NCBI GenBank assembly: GCA_017462795.1
Contig: JAFTQL010000007.1
Location: forward strand, 1 to 43,387
Length of the DNA: 43,387 nt
Direction: 5' to 3'
From: Clostridia bacterium
GTDB lineage: Bacteria > Bacillota > Clostridia > Oscillospirales > CAG-272
Positions 1 through 6,562 of this stretch are shown here, piece by piece (within the stretch, counting starts at the first letter, position 1; each line of letters begins with the position of its first letter). The notes beneath the pieces are model-generated. The model was not told where the DNA came from, did not search any database, and saw only the letters and a program-made list of their open reading frames with translations. A program made the position numbers and the translations under genes.

Positions 1-1
1 T

Positions 2-17
2 CATAGATAAATCCTCC
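2..17 (-). promoter_or_regulatory. RBS and start codon of a gene running off the left edge
   Basis: Read leftward, GGAGG (13-17) is followed after eight bases by ATG (4-2), a normal ribosome binding site and start. The coding region would lie outside the window, so the product is unknown. A TATAAT lies at 61-56 on the same strand, with only a weak -35 (GAGGCA, 84-79) 17 bp upstream, so a leader of about 45 nt is plausible. Confidence 0.45.
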
Positions 18-78
18 AAATATGTTTTTTAGTTTTGACTGGCAGGTCAATTACTATTATAACATATTTGGAGGATTT
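9..78. repeat. 18-bp perfect inverted repeat around a promoter-bearing 34-bp spacer
   Basis: Arm 1 is 9-26 and arm 2 is 61-78, perfectly complementary over 18 bp. Each arm carries a GGAGG box, facing outward. The spacer contains a smaller hairpin (TTGAC 35-39 with GTCAA 46-50). On the plus strand TTGACT (35-40) and TATAAC (58-63) are 17 bp apart, a plausible rightward promoter. On the minus strand TATAAT is at 61-56. It could be an operator, an end of a mobile element or a very short invertible switch; the sequence alone does not decide. Confidence 0.7.
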
Positions 79-102
79 TGCCTCATCGGTTAACCTCTAT
101 TG

Positions 103-130
103 AACCACGCGACTATCGCGTGGTTTTCGT
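103..130 (+). terminator. rightward intrinsic terminator
   Basis: A 9-bp stem (103-111 with 117-125, loop ACTAT) is followed by a T-rich tail. No gene upstream in the window uses it, so it may end a short transcript (about 60 nt) started by the promoter-like sequence at 35-63. Confidence 0.55.
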
Positions 131-135
131 TATAC

Positions 136-165
136 AAAAAAGCAAGCCCATAAAAACGGGCTTGC
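136..165 (-). terminator. leftward intrinsic terminator
   Basis: GCAAGCCC (142-149) pairs with GGGCTTGC (158-165). Read leftward the hairpin runs into a T tract (141-136). It is the likely 3' end of the two-gene unit at 300-1076. Confidence 0.7.
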
Positions 166-190
166 CGAGGAAGATATGTAAAAATAAATT

Positions 191-246
191 AAGAAAGCGA
201 GACTGAAAATCCCGACTTTTCGAGGGATAGGATGTTTCGCTTTCTT
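191..246. other. 56-nt imperfect hairpin in the 3' region of the 64-aa gene
   Basis: A perfect 10-bp outer stem (191-200 with 237-246) encloses an inner ATCCC/GGGAT pairing (209-213 with 224-228). It lies between the stop at 300 and the terminator at 136-165, so it would be part of the 3' untranslated RNA of the leftward operon. Function unknown. Confidence 0.5.
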
Positions 247-299
247 ATTTTCTCGGTATGAATAGCATTGAAATGATCCTAACCCAAACCATAAAAGTG

Positions 300-494
300 T
301 TATTTACCTGTTTTCTTACTTTCTTTCAGCGTAAAGTTCTCATGCCCGATTAAATCAGCGCTTTCATTACAAGTAGTAAGTAAAGTTGAAGCATTCATCT
401 TATTAGTGTTAGATGGTGTTTTTAACGGCGTAGATGCCGATGTCCTAACCAATTTCGACAAATCTACAACGGTGTCTTTGGGGTCATTACTCAT
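300..494 (-). CDS. hypothetical 64-aa hydrophilic protein
   Basis: I do not recognise this protein. It is 64 residues, rich in Ser, Thr, Asn and Lys, has one cysteine, no membrane segment and no obvious fold, so it may be largely disordered. The start is supported by AAGGAG seven bases before the ATG. It begins 15 bp after the stop of the membrane protein gene upstream and shares its promoter, so the two are probably co-expressed. The surrounding DNA is clearly richer in A+T than the genes to its right, suggesting accessory origin. A small soluble partner of the membrane protein is one reading, but nothing in the sequence proves it. Confidence 0.6.
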   Translation of the reverse strand: MSNDPKDTVVDLSKLVRTSASTPLKTPSNTNKMNASTLLTTCNESADLIGHENFTLKESKKTGK

Positions 495-509
495 GTATTT
501 TCTCCTTTC

Positions 510-1076
510 TCATAAAAGTGTTATGTATATTATCACAGCAACAAGAGTAACCGCCATTCCATATAGCGATTTTCTAAAGGCTTTTGCTCTTTTTTCGTTT
601 AACTCGCGGTGCTGAACAATTATATCTCTGTAAGTAAATATTACTCTGCTTAATGCTGCTGCTCGTTGTTCTGAAAGCAACTCTTCATCAATACGTTTTA
701 CCTCAAAATTATTGTGCTTATTTACTGAAATGGTCTTGATTGACATAATAATTGTAAACAAGAAACTGCCATATACAACCAAACCGCTGACTATTTTTGT
801 GAGATCAATAAAAGTTAACGGGGCTGTCATAAGCGCAAAAATTTCTTTTAGCTGTACTTTTTCAAACAAAAAAATACAGATCGCGCCAACCAAAGCCATA
901 ATTAATCCTGCTCGGTTTTCAAAGCTTTGTTTTTTGTTTCGTTCGATTTCATACTCGCTTCTAACAATTTCTAAATATTCTGCCATAGCAGTATCGCAAA
1001 CTTCTGCGAGTTTAGGTATTTGCTCTACTGATTGCTCTTCTGTTTTATTTTCAGAACTTGGAATGTCGTTTGCCAT
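510..1076 (-). CDS. three-helix membrane protein, unknown function
   Basis: This 188-residue protein has an acidic N-terminal 30 residues, then a charged helical stretch (about 30-57, with an RSEYEIERNKKQSFENRAG run), two membrane helices at about 58-76 and 92-113, a cytoplasmic charged helical region (about 114-167) and a final membrane helix at about 170-188 that ends the protein. The layout of a charged helix leading into two closely spaced membrane helices recalls small membrane effectors of bacterial defence systems (SLATT-like or 2TM types), but no nucleotide-sensing or toxin partner is visible, so this is only an analogy. The RBS is GGGGGA. It is the first gene of a two-gene operon with the 64-aa ORF; base composition is AT-rich. 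Confidence 0.7.
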   Translation of the reverse strand: MANDIPSSENKTEEQSVEQIPKLAEVCDTAMAEYLEIVRSEYEIERNKKQSFENRAGLIMALVGAICIFLFEKVQLKEIFALMTAPLTFIDLTKIVSGLVVYGSFLFTIIMSIKTISVNKHNNFEVKRIDEELLSEQRAAALSRVIFTYRDIIVQHRELNEKRAKAFRKSLYGMAVTLVAVIIYITLL

Positions 1077-1104
1077 ATCGATCCCCCATACTTTATTTTA
1101 AGAT

Positions 1105-1133
1105 ATTATAACACATTTTTGCCGTTTCTTCAA
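1105..1133 (-). promoter_or_regulatory. promoter of the membrane protein operon
   Basis: Read leftward: TTGAAG (1133-1128), 17-bp spacer, TATAAT (1110-1105), 29 bp before the start codon at 1076. Confidence 0.75.
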
Positions 1134-1193
1134 CGGGTTTTGCTATTATTTTACAATAAATTTAAAGACGGACACGGCAGCCGCATATTCTTG

Positions 1194-1222
1194 TTGAAAA
1201 AAACAAGAAATTATGATATAAT
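1194..1222 (+). promoter_or_regulatory. promoter of the dNTPase gene
   Basis: TTGAAA (1194-1199), 17-bp spacer and TATAAT (1217-1222), about 30 bp before the ATG at 1253. Confidence 0.8.
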
Positions 1223-1252
1223 AAACTCAACAATGTCTTGGGAGGATCCGAT

Positions 1253-2458
1253 ATGTTAAGGTATGAATCATTATCCGAAAATATGGAGAAGCGTATAAGA
1301 GAGGATGCCGCGGGCGGTGGGAGGCGGTCTTTTGCCTTTGATGAGTCGATGGTACTGCGCCGTCACGACAATCCGCGTGACCGCGCTAATGTATGGCGTA
1401 CCGCGTTTATTCACGATATCGACAAGATACTTCACTGCCCTTACTACAACCGTTACGCGGACAAAACGCAGGTCTTTTCCTTTTATAAGAACGACGACAT
1501 AACCCGCCGAGCACTACATGTTCAGCTTGTGTCACGTATAGCGCGGACTATCGGCAAGGCTCTCGGACTCAATCTTGACCTTATTGAAGCCATCGCTCTC
1601 GGACACGACATAGGTCACACGCCCTTCGGGCACGCGGGAGAGCGCTTTCTGGATGAAATATTTTTCTCTCACACGGGGCGGCACTTCAGCCACAACATCC
1701 ACTCGGTGCGTGTGCTTGACAGCATCTATCCGTACAACATAAGTCTGCAAACACTCTCGGGTATCGCCAGCCATGACGGCGAGCTGGAGCTTTCGGAATA
1801 CCGTCCCCGCGCACTTTCATCCTTTGAGGAATTTGACGAGCTTATGGAGAGCTGCTATACCGACAAGAACAATATCAAGCATCTTGTTCCCTCCACGCTT
1901 GAGGGCTGTGTCATGCGTATCTCGGATATCATCGCATATCTTGGCAAGGATCGCCAGGACGCCGAGCGCGCCAATATAATTTCAACAGACAAATTTGAGC
2001 CCTGCGCCATCGGACGGCACAATGCCGAGATCATCAACAACCTTATAGTAAACATCATTGAAAACAGCTACGGTCACGATTACATAAAAATGGACGAAAA
2101 GCACTTTGACGCGCTTGTAAAGGCAAAATCTGAAAATTACGACAAAATATATAAAAATCCTTTGGTGGACAAAAAGTACGCGGCTGTCATAAAGCCCATG
2201 ATGGATGAGCTTTACGAAAGGCTGCTGTCCGACCTTATATCAAGGAACACCTCGTCTCCAATCTTCGCTCATCACATCTCCTATGTCAACAGGGCGCATT
2301 ACGATCGCGAGCTTCCCTATGATAGCACAGAGCCCAATCAGCTTGTGGTGGACTATATCGCCAGCATGACCGACGATTATTTTCTTGATCTCCACAGCCA
2401 TCTCTTCCCCGACAGTCCGCATACCATTGAATATACGGGATATTTTACAACCTATTGA
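1253..2458 (+). CDS. dGTPase-like HD-domain deoxynucleoside triphosphate triphosphohydrolase
   Basis: The 401-residue product belongs to the dNTP triphosphohydrolase (Dgt/SAMHD1-like) branch of HD hydrolases, which split dNTPs into nucleoside and triphosphate. Visible family marks: the N-terminal DIDKILHCPYYNRYADKTQVF-type block (about residues 59-80), a metal-ligand His in the following helix (LHVQLVSRIART), the core GHDIGHTPFGHAGE (about 120-135) and a later MRISDIIAYLGKDRQD block giving the last metal Asp. An in-frame TTG at 1238 exists upstream, but GGGAGGA (1240-1246) sits seven bases before the ATG at 1253, which fixes the start. It has its own promoter; the next gene's promoter overlaps its stop codon. 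A role in controlling dNTP pools is inferred; the exact nucleotide preference cannot be read from sequence. Confidence 0.88.
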   Translation: MLRYESLSENMEKRIREDAAGGGRRSFAFDESMVLRRHDNPRDRANVWRTAFIHDIDKILHCPYYNRYADKTQVFSFYKNDDITRRALHVQLVSRIARTIGKALGLNLDLIEAIALGHDIGHTPFGHAGERFLDEIFFSHTGRHFSHNIHSVRVLDSIYPYNISLQTLSGIASHDGELELSEYRPRALSSFEEFDELMESCYTDKNNIKHLVPSTLEGCVMRISDIIAYLGKDRQDAERANIISTDKFEPCAIGRHNAEIINNLIVNIIENSYGHDYIKMDEKHFDALVKAKSENYDKIYKNPLVDKKYAAVIKPMMDELYERLLSDLISRNTSSPIFAHHISYVNRAHYDRELPYDSTEPNQLVVDYIASMTDDYFLDLHSHLFPDSPHTIEYTGYFTTY

Positions 2459-2483
2459 CACATTTTGGCGATTGTGATATAAT
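2455..2483 (+). promoter_or_regulatory. consensus promoter overlapping the dNTPase stop codon
   Basis: TTGACA (2455-2460) includes the stop codon TGA of the preceding gene; a 17-bp spacer leads to TATAAT (2478-2483) with an extended -10 TG (2475-2476). Both hexamers are perfect. It should drive the three genes at 2521-4020. Confidence 0.88.
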
Positions 2484-2520
2484 TAAATCGAGTTCTACAT
2501 TATAAACAGGAGATCATGCC

Positions 2521-3081
2521 ATGAAGTCCGAGGATCGCAAGGTAATAAAGAAATACCGAAGCAATTCGACATTAGCTTTGACCGAGCTGTGGTTACGCAA
2601 TGAATCAAAATGCGGTTGGAGGCTGACTGATGTCAATGAGCAGATGTTTCACAACACATATACTTTTGTTAAATGTTCTCCATCCGACGATGTGTATTTT
2701 GGACTCGCATACTTTAATAAAGAACCAAAACACACCCGTATCGCCTTATCTGTTCTCGATTATTTGAGACACAAATACAGTGGCAAACAACTATCTGCAA
2801 GCTGTTGTATGTGGATCAAAATACCGCAAAGCCAAATTACCGATATAAACGATTTAAAAAACAATCTCCTGATAAGAGAAAAGTACATTCGGATGTCATA
2901 CCTTCAATGGTCAATTCTTTGGACAGTACCGTTTGTAATATTCCTCTTACTCGCCGTTATGTGGCAACCGTATATTTATTCTTTAACGGCTTTGTGCGGT
3001 ATAGGCGCATTTATTTCGGCAATAAAGCTAATTAATCACAAAATAAACTGTGACAAGGTATATAAAAATTTTATCAAATAA
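2521..3081 (+). CDS. DUF2812-like two-helix membrane protein
   Basis: 186 residues. The N-terminal 60 residues (KYRSNST..TELWLRNESKCGWRL....YTFVKCSP....YFGLAYF) resemble DUF2812 domains, in which a 'WL..M..KGW.L' block is followed by a 'Y.F' block. Two membrane helices lie near the C-terminus (about residues 135-152 and 155-172). AGGAG precedes the ATG. It is the first gene after a perfect promoter, and the YcxB-like gene starts 15 bp after its stop. Function is not known. DUF2812 proteins often sit beside PadR regulators, but none is seen here. The family call is tentative because the similarity is short. Confidence 0.6.
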   Translation: MKSEDRKVIKKYRSNSTLALTELWLRNESKCGWRLTDVNEQMFHNTYTFVKCSPSDDVYFGLAYFNKEPKHTRIALSVLDYLRHKYSGKQLSASCCMWIKIPQSQITDINDLKNNLLIREKYIRMSYLQWSILWTVPFVIFLLLAVMWQPYIYSLTALCGIGAFISAIKLINHKINCDKVYKNFIK

Positions 3082-3096
3082 AACAAGGAGAATACC

Positions 3097-3600
3097 ATGG
3101 AGACATTATTTGAAAACCGATATATCCGTACTCCCGAAATAATCAAGGAAATATATAGACACTATTATTTCAAACGCCCTTTGATCATTGTGTTTGATAT
3201 TCTTTTTGCTATCTCCTTCATTTCAAATCTGCTGTGTCTGATAATAGAAAACACCTGCACCGTCAGTACCTTCTTTGTCCTGCCCGTGTTCTTTCTCTTT
3301 CAGGTGATCATGTACATGAAAACGACAAAGACCGTCCTTAAAAGAGATACCGAGGTCAACGGCGGTAAGCTGATGGAGGCTGTCACCGTTGTCACACACG
3401 AATGCGTACAGTCTACCGCTTCCACAGGGGGAGTCAGCAGAATACTGTTCACGCAAATAAAAAACACAATAAAAACTAAAAATCTGATACTCCTTTGCAC
3501 CGATGCGAAAATGATCTATATCCTTCCCAAAAGCGCGTTCACCAAGGGAACGTCCGATGAGTTTATCGCGTTTATGAAAAGCAAAGGCGTAAAAATTTAA
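3097..3600 (+). CDS. YcxB-like membrane protein
   Basis: 167 residues with two membrane helices at about 31-50 and 56-73 and a C-terminal cytoplasmic domain (about 85-167). The C-terminal pattern 'F.QI...I.T.N.I.L.T..K..YILPK.AF..G....F..FM' is that of the YcxB-like C-terminal domain. The role of this family is not established. AAGGAG lies ahead of the ATG. It is the middle gene of the small operon at 2521-4020, with short gaps on both sides (15 bp each). Confidence 0.72.
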   Translation: METLFENRYIRTPEIIKEIYRHYYFKRPLIIVFDILFAISFISNLLCLIIENTCTVSTFFVLPVFFLFQVIMYMKTTKTVLKRDTEVNGGKLMEAVTVVTHECVQSTASTGGVSRILFTQIKNTIKTKNLILLCTDAKMIYILPKSAFTKGTSDEFIAFMKSKGVKI

Positions 3601-3615
3601 ATTGAGAGGTACACT

Positions 3616-4020
3616 ATGAGCAACAGTATTATTAAAGGACTTGGTTTTCATCACATCGGTCTTAAGTGCGCCGACCTTGCGCGCTCAGAGACGTTTTACA
3701 GAGCATTGGGACTTACCGAGGTCGTCCGCTGGGGCGAGGGTGAGGGCGCTGTGGTAATGTACGACCTCGGCGACGGCGGACGCATTGAGCTTTTTGCCAA
3801 CGGCGGCGATGAATATTCGGCAAACGGTAAATGGATACATTTCGCCATGTATGTGGACGACGTTGACACGGCATACGAAACTGCCCTCTCCGCAGGCGCT
3901 CAATCGCTCAAGCCTCCAAAGACGGTTGACCTTGACTCATCTCCCGAAAAGATCTGTATCCGCGTAGCGTTCGTAAAAGGACCCGACGGCGAGGAATTGG
4001 AATTTTTCAAGCAGGTATAA
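3616..4020 (+). CDS. VOC-superfamily metalloprotein (glyoxalase/dioxygenase fold)
   Basis: 134 residues in the beta-alpha-beta-beta-beta glyoxalase fold. Candidate metal ligands sit at the usual places: the FHHIGLKCADL start block, GRIELF (Glu), WIHFAMYVDDV (His) and the C-terminal EELEFF (Glu). The His/Glu/His/Glu set matches the glyoxalase I-like arrangement. Substrate cannot be told from the sequence; a role in detoxifying methylglyoxal-type aldehydes is possible but unproven. GAGAGG precedes the ATG. Last gene of the operon; a bidirectional terminator follows. Confidence 0.82.
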   Translation: MSNSIIKGLGFHHIGLKCADLARSETFYRALGLTEVVRWGEGEGAVVMYDLGDGGRIELFANGGDEYSANGKWIHFAMYVDDVDTAYETALSAGAQSLKPPKTVDLDSSPEKICIRVAFVKGPDGEELEFFKQV

Positions 4021-4040
4021 AAATACATTTTAATATATCA

Positions 4041-4076
4041 AAACAGGAGCTGTATAACATTGTGCAGCTCCTGTTT
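4041..4076. terminator. bidirectional terminator between convergent genes
   Basis: A perfect 12-bp stem (4041-4052 with 4065-4076) is flanked by A and T runs. It separates the rightward VOC gene from the leftward aldolase gene and can serve both. Confidence 0.85.
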
Positions 4077-4097
4077 CGCAGTTATTTAATTTTTGTC

Positions 4098-4934
4098 TCA
4101 GGCTCTTCCCGCAGAGCCGAAGAGCATCATCTTTTTCTTTACCTCATTCCTGATGTACTCCACCTTGCGGTTACGTGTTTCAAGATATCCGATGTTATCG
4201 GCGATACCGGCTTTCGCACCCTCTATACCCGCTACGCAGAGATCGGTGAATATGTTCACCTTGCTGATACCGCAAGCGATGGAACGGCGAAAATCATCGT
4301 CGGTAAGTCCCGAGCCGCCATGAAGGACAAGGGGAACCGGAACTGCCGCGCGGATGTCGGACAGTCTGTTGAAGTCAAGCTTTGGCTTGCTCTTATACGC
4401 ACCGTGCGCTGTACCGATAGACACGGCAAGAGCATCAACTCCCGTTGCCTTCTGATATTCAACTGCCTCGCTTACCTTGGTATACATATCGGTAGCATCG
4501 TTATCCTCATTTGACGCCTCACCGACATGACCTATCTCCCCCTCCACGGTCACTCCAAAGCTATGCGCTATTTTAACGATCTCGGCGGTGTCGGCGATAT
4601 TCTTATCATGATCCCCTGCCGAGCCGTCAAACATGATGCTTGAGAAGCCCAGACGAAGAGCCTCCATGCATCGCTCAAAGGTAAGGCCGTGATCGTAATG
4701 CACCACCACGGGAACGCTCGCGCGCTTAGCGGCGGCGATCACCGAAGGAGCGATAAGCTCAAGCTCGCCGTAAGGAAGAAGTATCTCCGCCGTACCGATT
4801 ATGATCGGGGAGCGCAGCTCCTCAGCCGCCTCGATGGCAGCCTGAAGCATATCGGTATCAGTGGTATTGAAAAGACCCACGCCGTATTTGTTTTTTTGCG
4901 CATCGGCAAGAACGCAATTAAGATTGACCAGCAT
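4098..4934 (-). CDS. class II ketose-bisphosphate aldolase
   Basis: 278 residues, zinc-dependent class II aldolase of the fructose/tagatose-bisphosphate type: cleaves a ketose (bis)phosphate to dihydroxyacetone phosphate and an aldehyde. Visible marks: VVHYDHG (about residues 75-82, catalytic Asp and zinc His), FDGSAGDHDKNI, the VEGEIGHVG block with the metal-site Glu, GTAHGAY (zinc His) and LVLHGGSGL (zinc His, phosphate loop), then KVNIFTD. The ATG follows AGAGAGG. It lies 39 bp downstream of the HTH-PfkB kinase gene in the same operon, which suggests the kinase phosphorylates a sugar that this enzyme then cleaves. Substrate (fructose, tagatose or a deoxy sugar acid) is not resolved. Confidence 0.88.
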   Translation of the reverse strand: MLVNLNCVLADAQKNKYGVGLFNTTDTDMLQAAIEAAEELRSPIIIGTAEILLPYGELELIAPSVIAAAKRASVPVVVHYDHGLTFERCMEALRLGFSSIMFDGSAGDHDKNIADTAEIVKIAHSFGVTVEGEIGHVGEASNEDNDATDMYTKVSEAVEYQKATGVDALAVSIGTAHGAYKSKPKLDFNRLSDIRAAVPVPLVLHGGSGLTDDDFRRSIACGISKVNIFTDLCVAGIEGAKAGIADNIGYLETRNRKVEYIRNEVKKKMMLFGSAGRA

Positions 4935-4973
4935 TTTTCGTACCTCTCTTTATATTTTCGATATATTTTGATT

Positions 4974-6203
4974 TCAAAGCTCTTTTCTTTTCATCGAGCC
5001 TACAAGCTCACGTATATATTCCGCGGATCTCATACCGCTAACCGAATCGTCGGCAGTCAGATTGCAGGCGGCAGCTCCCGACGCGAATTCAAGTATCTCC
5101 TTATCCGACAGTCCATTATAGATACCCCACAGGCATCCCGCGCAGAACGCGTCTCCCGCTCCCACAGTGCCCTTGATATACCCCTTGGGAAGCTCAAGGG
5201 ACGAAACAACGGTAAACTCGCCCTCGGAATTGAGAATAAATCCCGCCTCGGGACAGTGAATGATAACTCTTTCGGAAACACCGTGGCTCATTATAGTCTC
5301 CATTGCCTTGCGGATATTGTCCGTTATCAGTCTGCCGTCTCCATCTCTCGCGTTGACCTCGGCAACTCCACAGCCCTCGATCTCGTTCATGATAGCGTTA
5401 TCCGTATATCTGAGAGCAGGTATGACCTTCTCCGCGAACTTTCCCTTGCTGTCACTCACCACGTCTATGGAAGTGCGTATTCCCGCATCCTGAACGGATT
5501 TTAGAAATCTCGCCATTACCGTTCCGTACTCGCTGTCGCTCTCATCAAATTTATCAAGAAGAAGTATGTAGCCGATATGAAGCATCTTGCACCTGAGCGC
5601 GGCAACATTTATGTCGTCGGGACAGAACTCGGCATTCGCGCCCCTGTGATGGAAAAATGTCCTTTCCTTCGCTCCGCCGCTCATGCTCATAACGTCGCTG
5701 AAGCTGGTGGCGGATGTCTGTGAGATGACTATATTGCTTACGTCAATACCGACCTTCTGAAGCTGAAGGATGACAGACTTTCCGTTTTCGTCGTCTCCGA
5801 CACGTCCGACAGCACTCAGCGGGAGCGAACGGTCAATGGCGGAAAGATCGATAAGCGTGTTGGGAACGCATCCGCCCACCGCTCTTGAGATAGATGAGAT
5901 ATTAACAAGCATTCCCTTTTGGGGAAAATCTTCTATTACCTTGATATTATCCGTCAGTATATTTCCCGCGATGGTAATACCCCTTCTCTCGCTGATGATA
6001 AGGCTGTCAACGGGAACTCCGAATATTTCGGAAAGCCTGACAAGATGGGTTATCTCGGGATATCCCGCTCCCCTTTCCCATTTACTGACCGTCTTACTGC
6101 TTACATAAAGCCTTTGAGCAAGCTGCTCCTGCGTCATTCCGCTCCGCTTGCGAAGCTCGGCAATATTTGCCGCGATATTTATGGCCTTAGATCTGTTTTC
6201 CAT
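4974..6203 (-). CDS. helix-turn-helix regulator fused to a PfkB-family sugar kinase
   Basis: 409 residues. Residues about 10-70 are an XRE/Cro-type helix-turn-helix (IAELRKRSGMTQEQLAQRL followed by VSSKTVSKWERG). Residues about 80-400 are a ribokinase/PfkB kinase: a GG..N substrate block (AVGGCVPNTL), and the catalytic GAGD anion hole at 348-351. An upstream in-frame start exists, but AGGAGG lies seven bases before the ATG at 6203, so I use that start. The fusion implies that kinase substrate or product binding may control DNA binding, and the gene probably regulates its own operon; that is inference. It is followed after 39 bp by a class II aldolase. The product could be named 'carbohydrate kinase with HTH domain'. 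Confidence 0.85.
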   Translation of the reverse strand: MENRSKAINIAANIAELRKRSGMTQEQLAQRLYVSSKTVSKWERGAGYPEITHLVRLSEIFGVPVDSLIISERRGITIAGNILTDNIKVIEDFPQKGMLVNISSISRAVGGCVPNTLIDLSAIDRSLPLSAVGRVGDDENGKSVILQLQKVGIDVSNIVISQTSATSFSDVMSMSGGAKERTFFHHRGANAEFCPDDINVAALRCKMLHIGYILLLDKFDESDSEYGTVMARFLKSVQDAGIRTSIDVVSDSKGKFAEKVIPALRYTDNAIMNEIEGCGVAEVNARDGDGRLITDNIRKAMETIMSHGVSERVIIHCPEAGFILNSEGEFTVVSSLELPKGYIKGTVGAGDAFCAGCLWGIYNGLSDKEILEFASGAAACNLTADDSVSGMRSAEYIRELVGSMKRKEL

Positions 6204-6231
6204 ACCGTGCCTCCTGTTTTTAACTACATTA

Positions 6232-6260
6232 ATTATACCTTGATTTACGGTCAATGTCAA
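6232..6260 (-). promoter_or_regulatory. promoter of the kinase-aldolase operon
   Basis: Read leftward: TTGACA (6260-6255), 17-bp spacer, TATAAT (6237-6232), 28 bp before the start at 6203. Both hexamers are perfect. Confidence 0.88.
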
Positions 6261-6297
6261 CCTACTTTGCGTTTACTTTTTCAATGTCTGAAATCAC

Positions 6298-6326
6298 AAA
6301 AAATCCTACGTATCGTAGGATTTTTT
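6298..6326. terminator. 13-bp perfect hairpin in a divergent intergenic region
   Basis: 13 bp (6298-6310 with 6314-6326, loop TAT) with A and T runs at its ends, so it has terminator form in both directions. It stands between two divergent promoters, upstream of both, where no known transcript needs to end. It may insulate the promoters or act as a binding site. Confidence 0.6.
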
Positions 6327-6407
6327 ATAGCGACAAGAATATTTGGTTGATGTGTCCAAATTCTCGTTTAATATTTGTATGCGATGCATAAAAAAACAAA
6401 AAAACTC

Positions 6408-6436
6408 TTGACAAACACTTTTTACCGTGGTATAAT
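6408..6436 (+). promoter_or_regulatory. promoter of the glycerol-phosphate oxidation operon
   Basis: TTGACA (6408-6413), 17-bp spacer, TATAAT (6431-6436). The transcript would start near 6443, giving a leader of about 120 nt. Confidence 0.88.
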
Positions 6437-6454
6437 TTAAAGGTAATCTGAATA

Positions 6455-6520
6455 AATGCGCAGAGATTTGGAGATGCATTAAATACGGAAACATGTGTTC
6501 CGTGTTTTTGTGCGTCTTTT
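6455..6520 (+). promoter_or_regulatory. attenuator-like leader (stem-loop plus intrinsic terminator)
   Basis: The leader holds a first stem AATGC/GCATT (6455-6459 with 6476-6480) and a second stem ACGGAA/TTCCGT (6485-6490 with 6498-6503), followed by GTTTTT and, further on, a six-T run. The second element is terminator-like and lies well before the start codon at 6563. Glycerol-3-phosphate genes of Firmicutes are commonly controlled by the antiterminator GlpP at such leaders; GlpP control here is inferred, since no glpP is in the window. Confidence 0.5.
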
Positions 6521-6562
6521 TTCTTTGCCAAAAAACAAATTTCACAGAAGGAGAAGCAAACA

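Noticed and set aside
9..78. Insertion-sequence ends
   Set aside because: The inverted repeats are only 34 bp apart with no transposase and no target-site duplication, so an intact element is excluded.
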